NCBI GenBank assembly: GCA_964522525.1
Contig: CAZFWG010000049.1
Coordinates: 1 to 31,556, forward strand
From: CAYUYV01 sp964522525
Lineage (GTDB): Bacteria; Pseudomonadota; Alphaproteobacteria; JAJFIK01
Length of the DNA: 31,556 bases
Direction of reading: 5' to 3'
How positions within the stretch are numbered: the stretch's first letter is position 1; the number at the start of each line of letters is the position of its first letter. The translations under genes were made by a program, and so were the position numbers. The notes beneath the pieces are model-generated. The model was not told the origin of the DNA. It saw only the letters and a program-made list of their open reading frames with translations, and did no database searches. Below are positions 1-8,300 of this stretch, in pieces.

Positions 1-386
1 AGGCCATGGACCGGGCCACCCTGCTCGACCGGGTGATGCGGAACTATCGCCGCTTCTACATGAAAAAGGCCCTGTTCCACTATCCGTGGCGGGGATCGGG
101 TTTCCGGCGCCGCTATCTTTTGGGCTGCCTGAAGGCCTTCCTCATGGCCGGCTTCCAGCGCAAATTCTATGACCTGGGCAAGGTCAACTATTGGGGGCCC
201 CAGTCCAAGGGCCAGGTGGATTTCCACTTCAACGAAGAACGGAGCATTGCCCCGGCCCAGGCGGCGGAATGGGAAGCGGCGGCCGACCGCGCCTCCAAAT
301 ACCGCCAGTCCAAGGAACGGATGAAGGCCATGGTCTGCGGTGGTGGCACCGAGCAGATGGCCGAGGAGATGGTTCTGGAACAATGA
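1..386 (+). CDS. bchE: BchE, anaerobic Mg-protoporphyrin IX monomethyl ester cyclase (C-terminal end, partial)
   Basis: The reading frame is open from the window edge and ends at TGA 384-386. Only about the last 128 residues are present, so the B12-binding and radical-SAM domains lie outside the window. The visible part matches the conserved BchE C-terminus, with segments such as FYMKKALFHYPWR, LLGCLKAFLMAGFQRKFYDLG and a nearby YWGPQSKG. BchE makes the isocyclic (fifth) ring of bacteriochlorophyll with oxygen from water, using radical SAM chemistry in the cytoplasm. The ATG at position 6 is an internal methionine and not a start. The stop overlaps the start of bchJ (ATGA), so the two genes are translationally coupled in one operon. 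The identification rests on family recall of the C-terminal pattern and on the downstream neighbour. Confidence 0.9.
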   Translation, partial: AMDRATLLDRVMRNYRRFYMKKALFHYPWRGSGFRRRYLLGCLKAFLMAGFQRKFYDLGKVNYWGPQSKGQVDFHFNEERSIAPAQAAEWEAAADRASKYRQSKERMKAMVCGGGTEQMAEEMVLEQ

Positions 387-1009
387 CCGCGGCGCAGCTC
401 TCCGCCCCATCGGCCTCCGTGGCGGCTCAGCCCGCCAAGATTGGTCCGAACGCGGTCATCCAGACTTTCCAGGCGATCCAGGCGCTCCGGGGGCAGATCG
501 CGGCACAGCGGGTGGCTTCGGCCGCCCGCTGTGACCACTGGCTAAGCACGCCGCCCACGGAAATGGTCGACGAGATCCCCGTGATCGCCCTGTTTCGGGC
601 GCTTGAGCGCGTGCTCCCCCATGACTCTGACCGGATTGCCTGGGAAGCGGGTACGCGCACGGCAGACTACATTCTAACCCACCGGATCCCCAAGCCGGCG
701 CAGCGCATTCTCAAAATCCTGCCGGCCCGGCTGGCCGCGCCCATCCTGCTCAAGGCGATCGCGAAACATGCCTGGACCTTCGCGGGCTCGGGCAGTGTCA
801 AGGTCCATGGCGCCCGCCCCTTCCGGGTCGAGATCGAACACAATCCCCTGACCATCGGGCTCCATCATCCGGAGCCGGCCTGTCACTGGCACCGGGCGGT
901 CTTCACCCGTCTGTTCCAGACCCTCGTCCATAAGCGTACGAAAGTCCGCGAATTGTCCTGCGGGGCCTGCGGCGCCAAAACATGCGTCTTTGAACTCAGC
1001 TGGACGTGA
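383..1009 (+). CDS. bchJ: BchJ, V4R-domain bacteriochlorophyll biosynthesis protein
   Basis: The 208-residue protein starts at the ATG at 383, which overlaps the bchE stop by ATGA. The length is usual for BchJ. It has the 4-vinyl-reductase (V4R) domain pattern: an alpha-helical N-terminal half and a C-terminal Cys-containing end, RELSCGACGAKTC. BchJ was first assigned as the 8-vinyl reductase of divinyl (proto)chlorophyllide. Later work assigned that reaction to BciA/BciB, and BchJ is now more often viewed as an accessory or substrate-delivery protein. That is family knowledge and is not visible here. The order bchE-bchJ is typical of purple-bacterial photosynthesis gene clusters, and this gene appears to be the last of the cluster on this side because a convergent sugar transporter follows after 34 bp. 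Confidence 0.9.
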   Translation: MTAAQLSAPSASVAAQPAKIGPNAVIQTFQAIQALRGQIAAQRVASAARCDHWLSTPPTEMVDEIPVIALFRALERVLPHDSDRIAWEAGTRTADYILTHRIPKPAQRILKILPARLAAPILLKAIAKHAWTFAGSGSVKVHGARPFRVEIEHNPLTIGLHHPEPACHWHRAVFTRLFQTLVHKRTKVRELSCGACGAKTCVFELSWT

Positions 1010-1012
1010 ACG

Positions 1013-1026
1013 ACGCCAGGCGGCGT
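1013..1026. terminator. Possible weak bidirectional terminator between convergent genes
   Basis: A 5-bp stem ACGCC/GGCGT with a 4-nt loop fills the 34-bp gap between the convergent ends of bchJ and the MFS gene. There is no T-tract on either side, so it is only a weak candidate. Confidence 0.25.
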
Positions 1027-1043
1027 GAACCTTCCGACGATCC

Positions 1044-2549
1044 CTATCCAGGCATGTCTTCAAGTTCGAGGCCCCGCGTCTCATGGACGGCCCGGGCAAT
1101 GAAGAAGACAGAAATCACCGCAAAGACCGTGTAGAGACCATAGGATCCGGAAAGCCCGATCAGGGCCAGGAAGACCGGGAAGGTCATGGTCACGGCGAAA
1201 TTCGCCCCCCACTGAAACAGACCCGACACGGCAAGACCCGATCCCCGGATCTGATTGGGAAACATTTCCCCCAACATGACCCACATCACGGGCCCCCAGG
1301 AAAAATTGAAAAGCGCCGCATAGGTGATGACCGTGACAAGCGCGATCACGCCTGAAGTCGGATCGAGGTCGAGGATGGACTGCGCCATGATCGTCCGGGT
1401 CTCGAACAGTGTGCCATTCGCGAGTACCGTGCCGGCCTCAATGACCGTGCCCTCGGCGATGAACGTGCCCGTGGAAAAGACGTAAGCCACGATGGCGAGC
1501 GTCACCGCCATGCCGACCGAGCCGATCATCAGGAGGGGCTTGCGGCCGATCTTGTCGATCAGCATCAAGGAGACAAGACACGAAGCGATCGAGACCGTCC
1601 CCATAATGACATTGGTCAACAGGGCGTCGCTTTCCGAAAAGCCTGCCGCCTGCCACAACACGGCCCCATAGTAGAAAACCACATTGATGCCCACGAGCTG
1701 CTGGAAGGAGGCGAGGCCGATCCCGACCCAGACGATGCTGCGCACACGCCTTGTTGCCGGATCGATGAGATCGGCAAGGCGGGGCCGGTGGTCTTCCGCG
1801 ATCGTGGCTTGAATGTCCTCGACCTTGCGCGCAGCGGTCTCGGCGCCGAAAAGCCGGGTGAGAACGCGCAAGGCTTCGTCCTGCCGTTGCTTGATCATCA
1901 GGAAACGGGGACTTTCGGGAATGGCAAACAGCAGCACGAGGAAGGTCGTTGCCGGGATGATCTCCATCCAGAACATCCAGCGCCACGCCTCATAGTCGAG
2001 CAGAAGGAGTTTCGTCGAGGCCCCGGCGGCGCCAGCCAGCAGAAAATTGCTGAGGAAGGCCGTGGTCAGCCCGACGATGATCGCGATCTGCTGAATGGTG
2101 ATCAAACGCCCCCGGATGGACGCGGGCGCCACCTCGCTGATATAGGCGGGCGACATCACACTGGCGGCGCCGACCGCAAAGCCTCCGATCAGACGATAGA
2201 GGACGAATTCCAGGGATCCGGTAGCGATGCCCGAGCCCCAGGCACTGACGATGAACAACATGGCGGCCAGGATCATCAGGGTGCGCCGGCCCAGCATGTC
2301 GGCGAGACGCCCGGCGAAAAAGGCCCCCACCGCGCAGCCCAGCAGCATTGACGCCACGTTGAAGCCGGTGCCGGCGGTCGAGGACTGGAAGGCGGCCTGA
2401 AGCCCGTCCACCGTCCCATTGATGACCCCGGAATCAAAACCGAAGAGAAAGCCGCCGAGGGTTGCGACACAGCTGATGGCGGTCACAAGTCTGATGTTCA
2501 CCGCGTCCGGCAAGCCGGGCGCCGTCGGGGTTCTCGAACCATCCGTCAT
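1044..2549 (-). CDS. MFS sugar porter (GalP/XylE-type sugar:H+ symporter)
   Basis: The 501-residue protein belongs to the major facilitator sugar porter family with twelve expected membrane helices. Family signatures are clear: GFLFGFDSGVINGT in helix 1, GRLADMLGRRTLM in the loop 2-3 region, PAYISEVAPASIRGRL, PESPRFLM at the end of the N-half, QQLVGINVVFYYG in helix 7, DKIGRKPLL, and HETRGLELEDM at the C-terminus. These support proton-coupled uptake of a hexose or pentose across the inner membrane. The substrate is not determinable. I chose the ATG at 2549 because GGGAGGGG lies just upstream. An ATG at 2570 would add seven residues but lacks a good ribosome site. An unusual loop of about 30 residues with repeated Gly-Thr steps (about 1387-1473) lies in the C-terminal half. 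It is a single gene, convergent with bchJ. Confidence 0.88.
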   Translation of the reverse strand: MTDGSRTPTAPGLPDAVNIRLVTAISCVATLGGFLFGFDSGVINGTVDGLQAAFQSSTAGTGFNVASMLLGCAVGAFFAGRLADMLGRRTLMILAAMLFIVSAWGSGIATGSLEFVLYRLIGGFAVGAASVMSPAYISEVAPASIRGRLITIQQIAIIVGLTTAFLSNFLLAGAAGASTKLLLLDYEAWRWMFWMEIIPATTFLVLLFAIPESPRFLMIKQRQDEALRVLTRLFGAETAARKVEDIQATIAEDHRPRLADLIDPATRRVRSIVWVGIGLASFQQLVGINVVFYYGAVLWQAAGFSESDALLTNVIMGTVSIASCLVSLMLIDKIGRKPLLMIGSVGMAVTLAIVAYVFSTGTFIAEGTVIEAGTVLANGTLFETRTIMAQSILDLDPTSGVIALVTVITYAALFNFSWGPVMWVMLGEMFPNQIRGSGLAVSGLFQWGANFAVTMTFPVFLALIGLSGSYGLYTVFAVISVFFIARAVHETRGLELEDMPG

Positions 2550-2925
2550 TCTTGTCCCCTCCCAGGGCATCGCTTTGGGGGCCGTTTGCGGCGCCGCCCC
2601 CGGCCGCCTTTGACCCAGCCTGTCCCAACCTTCACGGGTTTATTCTTGAACTCTAGGCCAGGGCCACGGCCTTGCCCATCCCTTTTGTCAAGCCTTTCAT
2701 CTGCACACAGAGGAAGAGTATGGTCGGGTTTGGGCGGGATGCGACACGGTCATGGTGGGGGGAAAGGAGGACAGCACTCTTTAAGGGTGTGAGGGTTTCG
2801 GGGGCCTTTCCGGACGGGACATGGGGCCCGCATCACTTTGGCGTGTGGTGCATGGCGCCCAAACTGGATGCAAGGCACGTTTCGATACCAGCAAGGGGAT
2901 CACTTCCGGCGCAAGCGATCGAAAG
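2550..2925. other. Intergenic region, 376 bp, no gene supported
   Basis: This region is the upstream of the MFS gene and the downstream of the DUF3833 gene. Short open frames here have no recognisable product and no good ribosome sites. It should contain the MFS promoter, but I see no convincing -35/-10 pair. A terminator candidate for the DUF3833 gene lies just to its right (2926-2953). Confidence 0.4.
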
Positions 2926-2953
2926 AAAAAAGCGGACACTGCTGGGTGGTGCC
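2926..2953 (-). terminator. Candidate rho-independent terminator of the DUF3833 gene
   Basis: Read on the minus strand just past the stop, GGCAC pairs with GTGTCC (one bulged base) around a 9-nt loop, followed by GC and six T residues (2926-2931). A second stem, GCCCCG/CGGGGC at 2951-2972, overlaps the gene's stop and could be an alternative fold. Confidence 0.5.
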
Positions 2954-2958
2954 CCGCT

Positions 2959-3426
2959 TCAAGCCACGGGGCGAAAGACGATCGTCGCCTGGCCCAGGCG
3001 GATGCCGAATTTGGTGATGTCCGCGCGGTTGATCAGGACCCCATCGCCCATCAGGAAAAACCAATCGGAAAAGCGCACCCGCAGGACAAACGACCCCAAC
3101 CGCAACCCGAACAGATAGGACCAGTTCAAGGATGTGGCCTTCACCTGCCCCTTGGCGACGCCGATCACATCATCGGCCCGACCCTCATAACCGCCATCGC
3201 CGGTGGGCCGGATATGCCATGTGCGCTGTTCGGTCTCACCATCGGAGAACAGGAAATCCTCGACCAGGGTCAGGGTCTCGCCGTCCCACCGGCCATCAAT
3301 ATCGACCACGAACTGGCGCTGTGGACGGCCGAACATATCCTGGAAAACGCCCCAGGCCTTCGTCTTGCCGTCGAAATAGGTCTCCAATCGAAACGGCTCA
3401 TCCGTTGCTATGGTTTCGTGCATCAT
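2959..3426 (-). CDS. DUF3833 family protein
   Basis: The 155-residue protein matches the DUF3833 pattern over its full length: an early FDGKTKAWGVFQDMFGRPQRQF segment, then WDGETLTLVEDFLFSDGE, RTWHI, YEGRADDVIGVAKGQ, and a late SDWFFLMGDGVLINRADITKFG. Known members are often lipoproteins with a signal peptide and lipobox. This copy has neither and begins directly in the domain, so it would be cytoplasmic unless the start is wrong. Function is unknown; the fold is probably a lipocalin-like beta-barrel (inference). The start is the first of two tandem ATGs (3426 and 3423), with GAGGTGG upstream. It stands alone and is preceded by a strong palindrome (3456-3473) that may be its operator or promoter. 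Confidence 0.75.
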   Translation of the reverse strand: MMHETIATDEPFRLETYFDGKTKAWGVFQDMFGRPQRQFVVDIDGRWDGETLTLVEDFLFSDGETEQRTWHIRPTGDGGYEGRADDVIGVAKGQVKATSLNWSYLFGLRLGSFVLRVRFSDWFFLMGDGVLINRADITKFGIRLGQATIVFRPVA

Positions 3427-3455
3427 GGTTGTTCATCCACCTCTGTCACGCAATG

Positions 3456-3473
3456 TGTCAATCAAACTTGACA
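3456..3473. promoter_or_regulatory. Perfect inverted repeat of the PpsR/CrtJ type (TGT-N12-ACA)
   Basis: TGTCAATCAAACTTGACA is a perfect 6-bp inverted repeat with a 6-bp spacer, about 30 bp upstream of the DUF3833 start. It fits the TGT-N12-ACA pattern known for the photosynthesis repressors PpsR/CrtJ. It also contains TTGACA on both strands, so it could overlap a -35 element. Binding is inferred only. Confidence 0.4.
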
Positions 3474-3609
3474 GTTAGCATCGCCTATTCCCGGTGACAT
3501 TTACGGTAGATCAAAAGAGGTGGATCACCCCTGCGACCATGCGGTCGCTTCGAAATCAGGATGCTGGCGCGTCTCAAGGGAGGAAATCAGCGTGGCTGTG
3601 TGGGCAACC

Positions 3610-3882
3610 TTAACGTTCGGAGCCCCAGTGACGGCGCAGATCCGCGATATGGACCAGAAGGGCTCCGGTCAGGAAGAAGGCAACGGCGGCCCATGGGCCG
3701 TCGTCCAGCGCCAATCGCAGGGCAAGAGCGAGGCAAAGGCCGGAGGCCCAAGTGTATATGAAGGACCCGATGGCCGGGCCCTTTCCTGTGCGCCGGCGAT
3801 ATGCGGCGAGCACGAGCAGCTCCACGATCAGGAACCCGATCATGAGGTCGGCGATGTGAGGTGAACTGAGAAACGCCGCCAT
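3610..3882 (-). CDS. Small three-helix membrane protein, unknown
   Basis: The 90-residue protein has three hydrophobic segments, at about residues 10-28, 40-58 and 62-79, joined by short loops with Arg/Lys-rich ends. The ATG at 3882 is preceded by AAGGAGGGG at good spacing, so this start is preferred over the longer frame. It lies 39 bp downstream of the flavodoxin-like gene on the same strand and is probably co-transcribed with it. I do not recognise the family. It could be a small inner-membrane partner of the flavoprotein, but nothing in the sequence shows a function. Confidence 0.65.
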   Translation of the reverse strand: MAAFLSSPHIADLMIGFLIVELLVLAAYRRRTGKGPAIGSFIYTWASGLCLALALRLALDDGPWAAVAFFLTGALLVHIADLRRHWGSER

Positions 3883-3921
3883 GGACCGTCCCCTCCTTGT
3901 GGGGCGCCGCACCGCCCGTGG

Positions 3922-4398
3922 TCAGAATATGTTCGCTTCGAGCCCGGCCGCCATCAGCATGCCGAGGTCACGGCATTCCTCGACAAAATTCTCCTGCCAA
4001 TCACCACGGCAGATCAAGGGCTCCCGGATGGCCTTCCAGCGCAGGCCCGTGACAATGGATTCGATGCCGCGCCTCGTGCCTGTCCCATCATGGCCCGCGC
4101 GAATGTAGAGCGCATAGGGCAGGGCCTGTTTTTCCTCGATCACGGCGTAGTAGGTACGATCGAAGAAGTCCTTCAGGGCCCCGCTCATATAGCCAAGATT
4201 TTCCGTCGTCCCCAGAATGATCCCGTCGGCGGGCAGAACATCCTCCGGCCCGGCCTCGAGCGGCGGCTTGACGCGCACCTCGACGCCGGAAATGTCGGGA
4301 TGCCGGGCGCCCTCCACAACAGCATCGCACAGGCGTTGGGTGTTCGCCGAAGGCGCATGGGCAACGACGAGCAGGTGTTTTGTCGACGGTTCAGTCAT
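3922..4398 (-). CDS. Flavodoxin-like / NAD(P)H-dependent FMN reductase family protein
   Basis: The 158-residue protein has a flavodoxin-like alpha/beta fold. Strand 1 HLLVVAHAPSANTQRL (about 8-23) forms the FMN phosphate loop. DGIILGTTENLGYMSGALKD (about 58-77), followed by FFDRTYY, is the typical second flavin-binding segment of the NADPH-dependent FMN reductase/WrbA-like group. It should bind FMN and act in cytoplasmic electron transfer or quinone/azo reduction; the substrate is unknown. The ATG at 4398 places this motif at the N-terminus as expected, and the frame upstream to 4494 adds a non-homologous Arg-rich stretch. It is downstream of the cytochrome c gene (108 bp gap containing a strong hairpin) and upstream of the small membrane protein. 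Confidence 0.8.
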   Translation of the reverse strand: MTEPSTKHLLVVAHAPSANTQRLCDAVVEGARHPDISGVEVRVKPPLEAGPEDVLPADGIILGTTENLGYMSGALKDFFDRTYYAVIEEKQALPYALYIRAGHDGTGTRRGIESIVTGLRWKAIREPLICRGDWQENFVEECRDLGMLMAAGLEANIF

Positions 4399-4447
4399 GG
4401 CCCGCCATCCAACCACAAGATCCCAGAAAACACCGCCGAAACAGAAT

Positions 4448-4482
4448 GGGCCGGACGGGCGCCCCACGCGCCTGCCCGGCCC
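4448..4482 (-). terminator. Strong hairpin after the cytochrome c gene
   Basis: GGGCCGG pairs with CCGGCCC. After one mismatch, CGGGCGC pairs with GCGCCTG around a 5-nt loop, giving about 14 paired bases. On the minus strand it is followed by CATTCTGTTT, a poor T-tract. It lies between the cytochrome c stop and the flavodoxin-like start, so it may end or attenuate the cytochrome transcript. Confidence 0.5.
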
Positions 4483-4506
4483 ATGCCTCTTCAACAGACT
4501 GGAAGA

Positions 4507-4995
4507 TCAGCCTTCTTCACTGGCTTCTTCGGTTTCACCGTCGTCCTCGCCGGCGCCGGCTTCTTCCTCTTCGGCCGGGGCCTCGCCCGCGTCATCGCCG
4601 GTCGGCGCATCGGGCGAAATGGAGTAGAGGAACGCGATCACGTCAGCGCGTTGCTTGGGATTGCGAAGACCCGCAAAAGCCATTCGGTTGCCGGGGATGT
4701 AGGTCCGGGGGTTCTCCAGATAGGGATCCAGGGTTTCCGCCGTCCAAACGATGCCGGACTTTTTGTGGGCCGGAGAGTAACGAAAGCCCTCGATGCTGCC
4801 CGCGGTGCGGCCGATGACATTGTAGAGGCTGGGTCCAACGCGATTCTGGCCTTCCTCAATGGCATGGCAGGCTTGGCACTGGCGATAGACCCGCTTGCCG
4901 GCTTCCACGTCGCCGTCTTGCGCGGCGGCCGAACCGATGACACCAACGGTCAGGACGGCCATCAGCATCCCTTTAATCATGTTGCGAAAATCCAT
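4507..4995 (-). CDS. Class I cytochrome c (c2-like) with acidic C-terminal tail
   Basis: The 162-residue precursor has a signal peptide (MDFRNMIKGMLMAVLTVGVI, cleaved near AAAQ at 26), so it is exported and matured in the periplasm. The haem site is CQACH (40-44), and the sixth ligand is likely Met105 in GNRMAFAGL. GPSLYNVIGR and FRYSPAHKKSG are typical of mitochondrial-type cytochrome c/c2. Such proteins carry electrons between the bc1 complex and a terminal oxidase or the photosynthetic reaction centre. After the folded domain ends at about 128, a tail of about 34 residues is almost wholly Asp, Glu, Ala and Gly. This is unusual for c2, which docks through a Lys ring. The ATG at 4995 has AGGAGA upstream. 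It is transcribed alone or with the flavodoxin-like gene. Confidence 0.88.
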   Translation of the reverse strand: MDFRNMIKGMLMAVLTVGVIGSAAAQDGDVEAGKRVYRQCQACHAIEEGQNRVGPSLYNVIGRTAGSIEGFRYSPAHKKSGIVWTAETLDPYLENPRTYIPGNRMAFAGLRNPKQRADVIAFLYSISPDAPTGDDAGEAPAEEEEAGAGEDDGETEEASEEG

Positions 4996-5286
4996 GACAT
5001 TTCTCCTGTTTCGCTCTTGAAAACCAACCATAACTTGAACACGACCGATGGCCCGTTCTGTGGCGATTGCGGCGCCATCTGATGACGGGATTGCGGTCAT
5101 CGCCGGCGCCGGCGCCCACCGTATCCCGGTGGCAGACAGAGGAAGATCTACCTCAAATTCGCGTGGTTTCACACTAGGCGAACTGCGGCAAAGTGCGATT
5201 CCTGGGCTCGGCGGGGTCAAAACACACGCTAGGCGATTGTCCTGTTTGCCTCACACTAACGCGGTCTGCGTCAGGAACGCGCCAAG
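4996..5286. promoter_or_regulatory. Upstream region of the cytochrome c gene with short repeats
   Basis: This 291-bp gene-free stretch precedes the cytochrome gene (minus strand). It holds repeats of a short motif: CACACTAGGCGA at 5170-5181, CACACGCTAGGCGA at 5223-5236, and a partial CACACTAACGCG at 5252-5263. It also holds one TGT-N12-ACA match (5238-5255). I see no clear -35/-10 pair. The role as a control region is inferred from position and repeats. Confidence 0.3.
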
Positions 5287-5312
5287 AAAAGGGAGGCCGT
5301 GGACGACCTCCC
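5287..5312 (-). terminator. Rho-independent terminator of the large RTX gene
   Basis: On the minus strand about 50 bp past the RTX stop, GGGAGG pairs with CCTCCC. The stem extends inward by CG/CG after one mismatch, with a 4-nt loop, and is followed directly by TTTT (5287-5290). This is a good intrinsic terminator. Confidence 0.7.
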
Positions 5313-5360
5313 CATTTCTTTGGTCAACGATCCATCGATCAGGAGCGGGACCGTTCCCGC

Positions 5361-8300
5361 TTAGATCACGTCGTCGATCGATACGGTCAGGAAGTCAACA
5401 TTCTCCCCGCTCAGATCATCGAGCATGGTGTCGAGCAGGGTGAGCGTGGCGCTGCCGAAATCGAGGATGAGGTCGGCACCATCCTGGGTGGCCAAGGGCT
5501 CGAGCTGGTCCACGCTTTGGACCATGTCGTCGAGCTCCAGGGCCACGGTGTCGATGAACAGGAAATCGCCTTCGGCAAAGTCCGTCACCGTGGCATCGCC
5601 GCCCCCGAAGACGAAAATATCGGCTCCCAGACCACCCGTATGGGTATCGGTGCCGCCATCGGTGAGGAGCGTGTCATCGCCGAGGCCACCGTCGAGGATG
5701 TCGTCGCCGGTGCCGCCGTCGAGGGTGTCATCCCCCAGATCGCCGAACAGGGCATCATTGCCTGCACCGCCAGCAAGGCCGTCCGCCCCCAGACCACCGT
5801 CGAGGACATCGTCACCGCTCTCGCCGCCGAGGGTATCGTCGCCCGCATTGCCGTTGAGGGTGTCATCCCCTTCACCGCCGCTGAGGACATTGGCGGCGAT
5901 GCTGCCGGTGACGAGATCGCCGAACGCCGATCCGACAAAGCCCTCGATATTGGCGAGGCTGTCGACAACCAGGACACCGGCCCCGTTGAGATATTCTGCC
6001 GTGCCGTCCGTGAGGCCGAAACTTGCCGTTACCGCGAAGGGCAGATCCGCGAAGGAGACAACGTCAAAGCCCTCGCCTCCATCGACCACGTCAAAGCCGC
6101 CGCCGCTGGCGAGAACGTCATCACCGCCGCCCCCGATCAGAACGTCACCGCCGGCGCCACCGACCAGCACATCATCGCCGTCGCCGCCGGACAGGGTATC
6201 CGCGCCGGCCGCGCCGATCAGCGTGTTGGCAAGGTCATTGCCGGTCAGGCTGTCATCCGCCGCCGTGCCGGTCAGGTTCTCGATGCCGATCAGGACATCC
6301 TGAACGCCGACACCGGCGCCGTTGACGTAGTCGGCAAGACCCGTGGTCAGGTCCGCCGTCACGGCGAAGGAAATGTCCTCGAAAGAAACCGTGTCGACAC
6401 CGCCGGCCAGGGGATCGAAATCCACGGGCAGGATGAAGTTTAGGGCCTGCCCATTGATATTGGCGGTAACAGCGCCCGTTTCGTCGGTCTCGAAAAGTTC
6501 GGCGAAAATCTCAAACGCGCCCGTCTCCGTGTCGAGGGCCACGATCCGGCCATTGGCGGAACTGGAGATGAAGAGCCGGCCGTCGGGACCGAAACCAAGC
6601 CCGCGGGGTGCCGACAGGACCGGATCGCCGTTTTCGTCCACGGGATCGAAGACACTGAGCAGTTCGCCGGTTTCGATATCGTAGAAACGCACCGTACCCG
6701 GATTGGCCGCCGCGAGGGAGCCGCCCATGAAGGGGAACTCGCTTGAGATGACGATCTGGCTGGCGTCCGGGTTCAGGATCACATCAAGGGGGCTGAAGGC
6801 AGCGTCCTGGTCCGGACCCACAAAGGTCTCGATCTCACGGGTCTCGAAATCAACCCGGATGATCGTGTCGGCGCCTTCGCCGGTTACCGGATTCGAGCCG
6901 GAGCCGAGGAACAGATCGCCCGTGGCCGGATCAAAGACGAAACCGCGCGGGAAATCCACCGCCGAAGGATCGAAAAAGCCGGTGAGCGAGGCATCACCCG
7001 GCACCGGTTCGTTGGGCACGAAAGCGCCGGTCTCGGCATCGAACTGGAACACGGTGCCTTCCGTCCGGGAGCCCACGAAAAAGTCGTCACCCGGACCGAA
7101 AACAGCGCCACCCGGATCAACAAAGAACCCGCTGTCTCCCAGATCGGCAAAGACCTCGACAAAGTCACCGGACTGGGAAATCCGCAAGGTCAGGTCATTG
7201 CCCGGCGCCGGGGGCACAAATCCAGTATTGACCAGGAGCGAGGTCGACAAGGCGCCGAAGGGGCCATCAAGAACCACGTCCCGGGGATCATTGTTCACCA
7301 GCAGCCCGTCAAAGCCCTCGATCGCGGGGAAGGTCTCAAGGTTCTCGAGAGTACCCGTGAATTCCCCGGTCTGACCGTCGAAGACCAGCAGGGCATTCAG
7401 GCCGCCGTTGAAATCCCCGCTCGACGTCACGACGTCGAAATCGAGCATGCCGCCGAAGATCACGTCATTGCCGCCGCCGGGCCGCAGGACATCGTCACCC
7501 AGCCCGCCAATCAGTAAGTCTCCGCCGCCGCCGCCAATCAGTGCGTCGTCACCGGCCCCGCCATCAAGCGTATCGGCCCCCATGCCGGCGCCCCCGATCA
7601 GGACGTTGTCGCCTTCGTCCCCCGTCAGAGCATCGTCAAAGGCGCCGCCCGAGACATTCTCAAAACCGGTGATCACGTTGGGCCCCGCCGTCCCGGCCGC
7701 GAGATCCACGCTCACGCCGCCGAAAGCGCCGGCGAACAGAAGCGTATCGACGCCGTCACCACCATCAAGGGTGTCCGCGCCGCCAAAGCCATGGACCGCA
7801 TCGTCTCCGGCCCCCGCCTCGATGACATTCATCTCATCATTGCCGAACAGAAGATCGTCACCGGACGTCCCAATGACATTCTCCACATCGCTCACACTGA
7901 CGGAGGCACCATCGAGGGTGATCGCCCCTTCCTGGGTCGCATCCCCCGGCGCCACATTGCCCTGGTCGTTGACATCAAGGTCCACCGTGACACCGACACT
8001 CAGGCCCGACAGATCCACCGTATCGATGCCATCCGCACCGTCGATGGCATCAAGGGCATCGGAAACAAAGACATCATCACCGGCACCGCCGAACAGAAGA
8101 TCGGCACCGCCATTGCCAGTCAGGACATTGGCGCCCATGTCCCCGATCAGGGTGTCATCGAACTCGGAGCCCGTCAGATTCTCCACATCGATCAGCGTAC
8201 CGACCCCGTCGCCATCCGGACCCGTGACCACGAAATCAAGGCTGAAATCGATGGCCGCGCCGCCGAGCTGCTGGACCAGCAGGGTGAACACACCGGCCCC

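Noticed and set aside
4090..5082. Plus-strand open frame of 330 codons
   Set aside because: It is opposite the flavodoxin-like and cytochrome c genes, whose motifs and ribosome sites are convincing.
5640..5890. Regular short DNA repeats that could look like a CRISPR or tandem array
   Set aside because: The 27-bp periodicity is explained by in-frame RTX nonapeptide codons; the units diverge and there are no spacers.
5193..6443. Long plus-strand open frame (416 codons) opposite the 3' part of the RTX gene
   Set aside because: It is the antisense shadow of GC-rich RTX repeats. Its protein is a low-complexity repeat, while the minus strand has clear RTX motifs, a ribosome site and a terminator.
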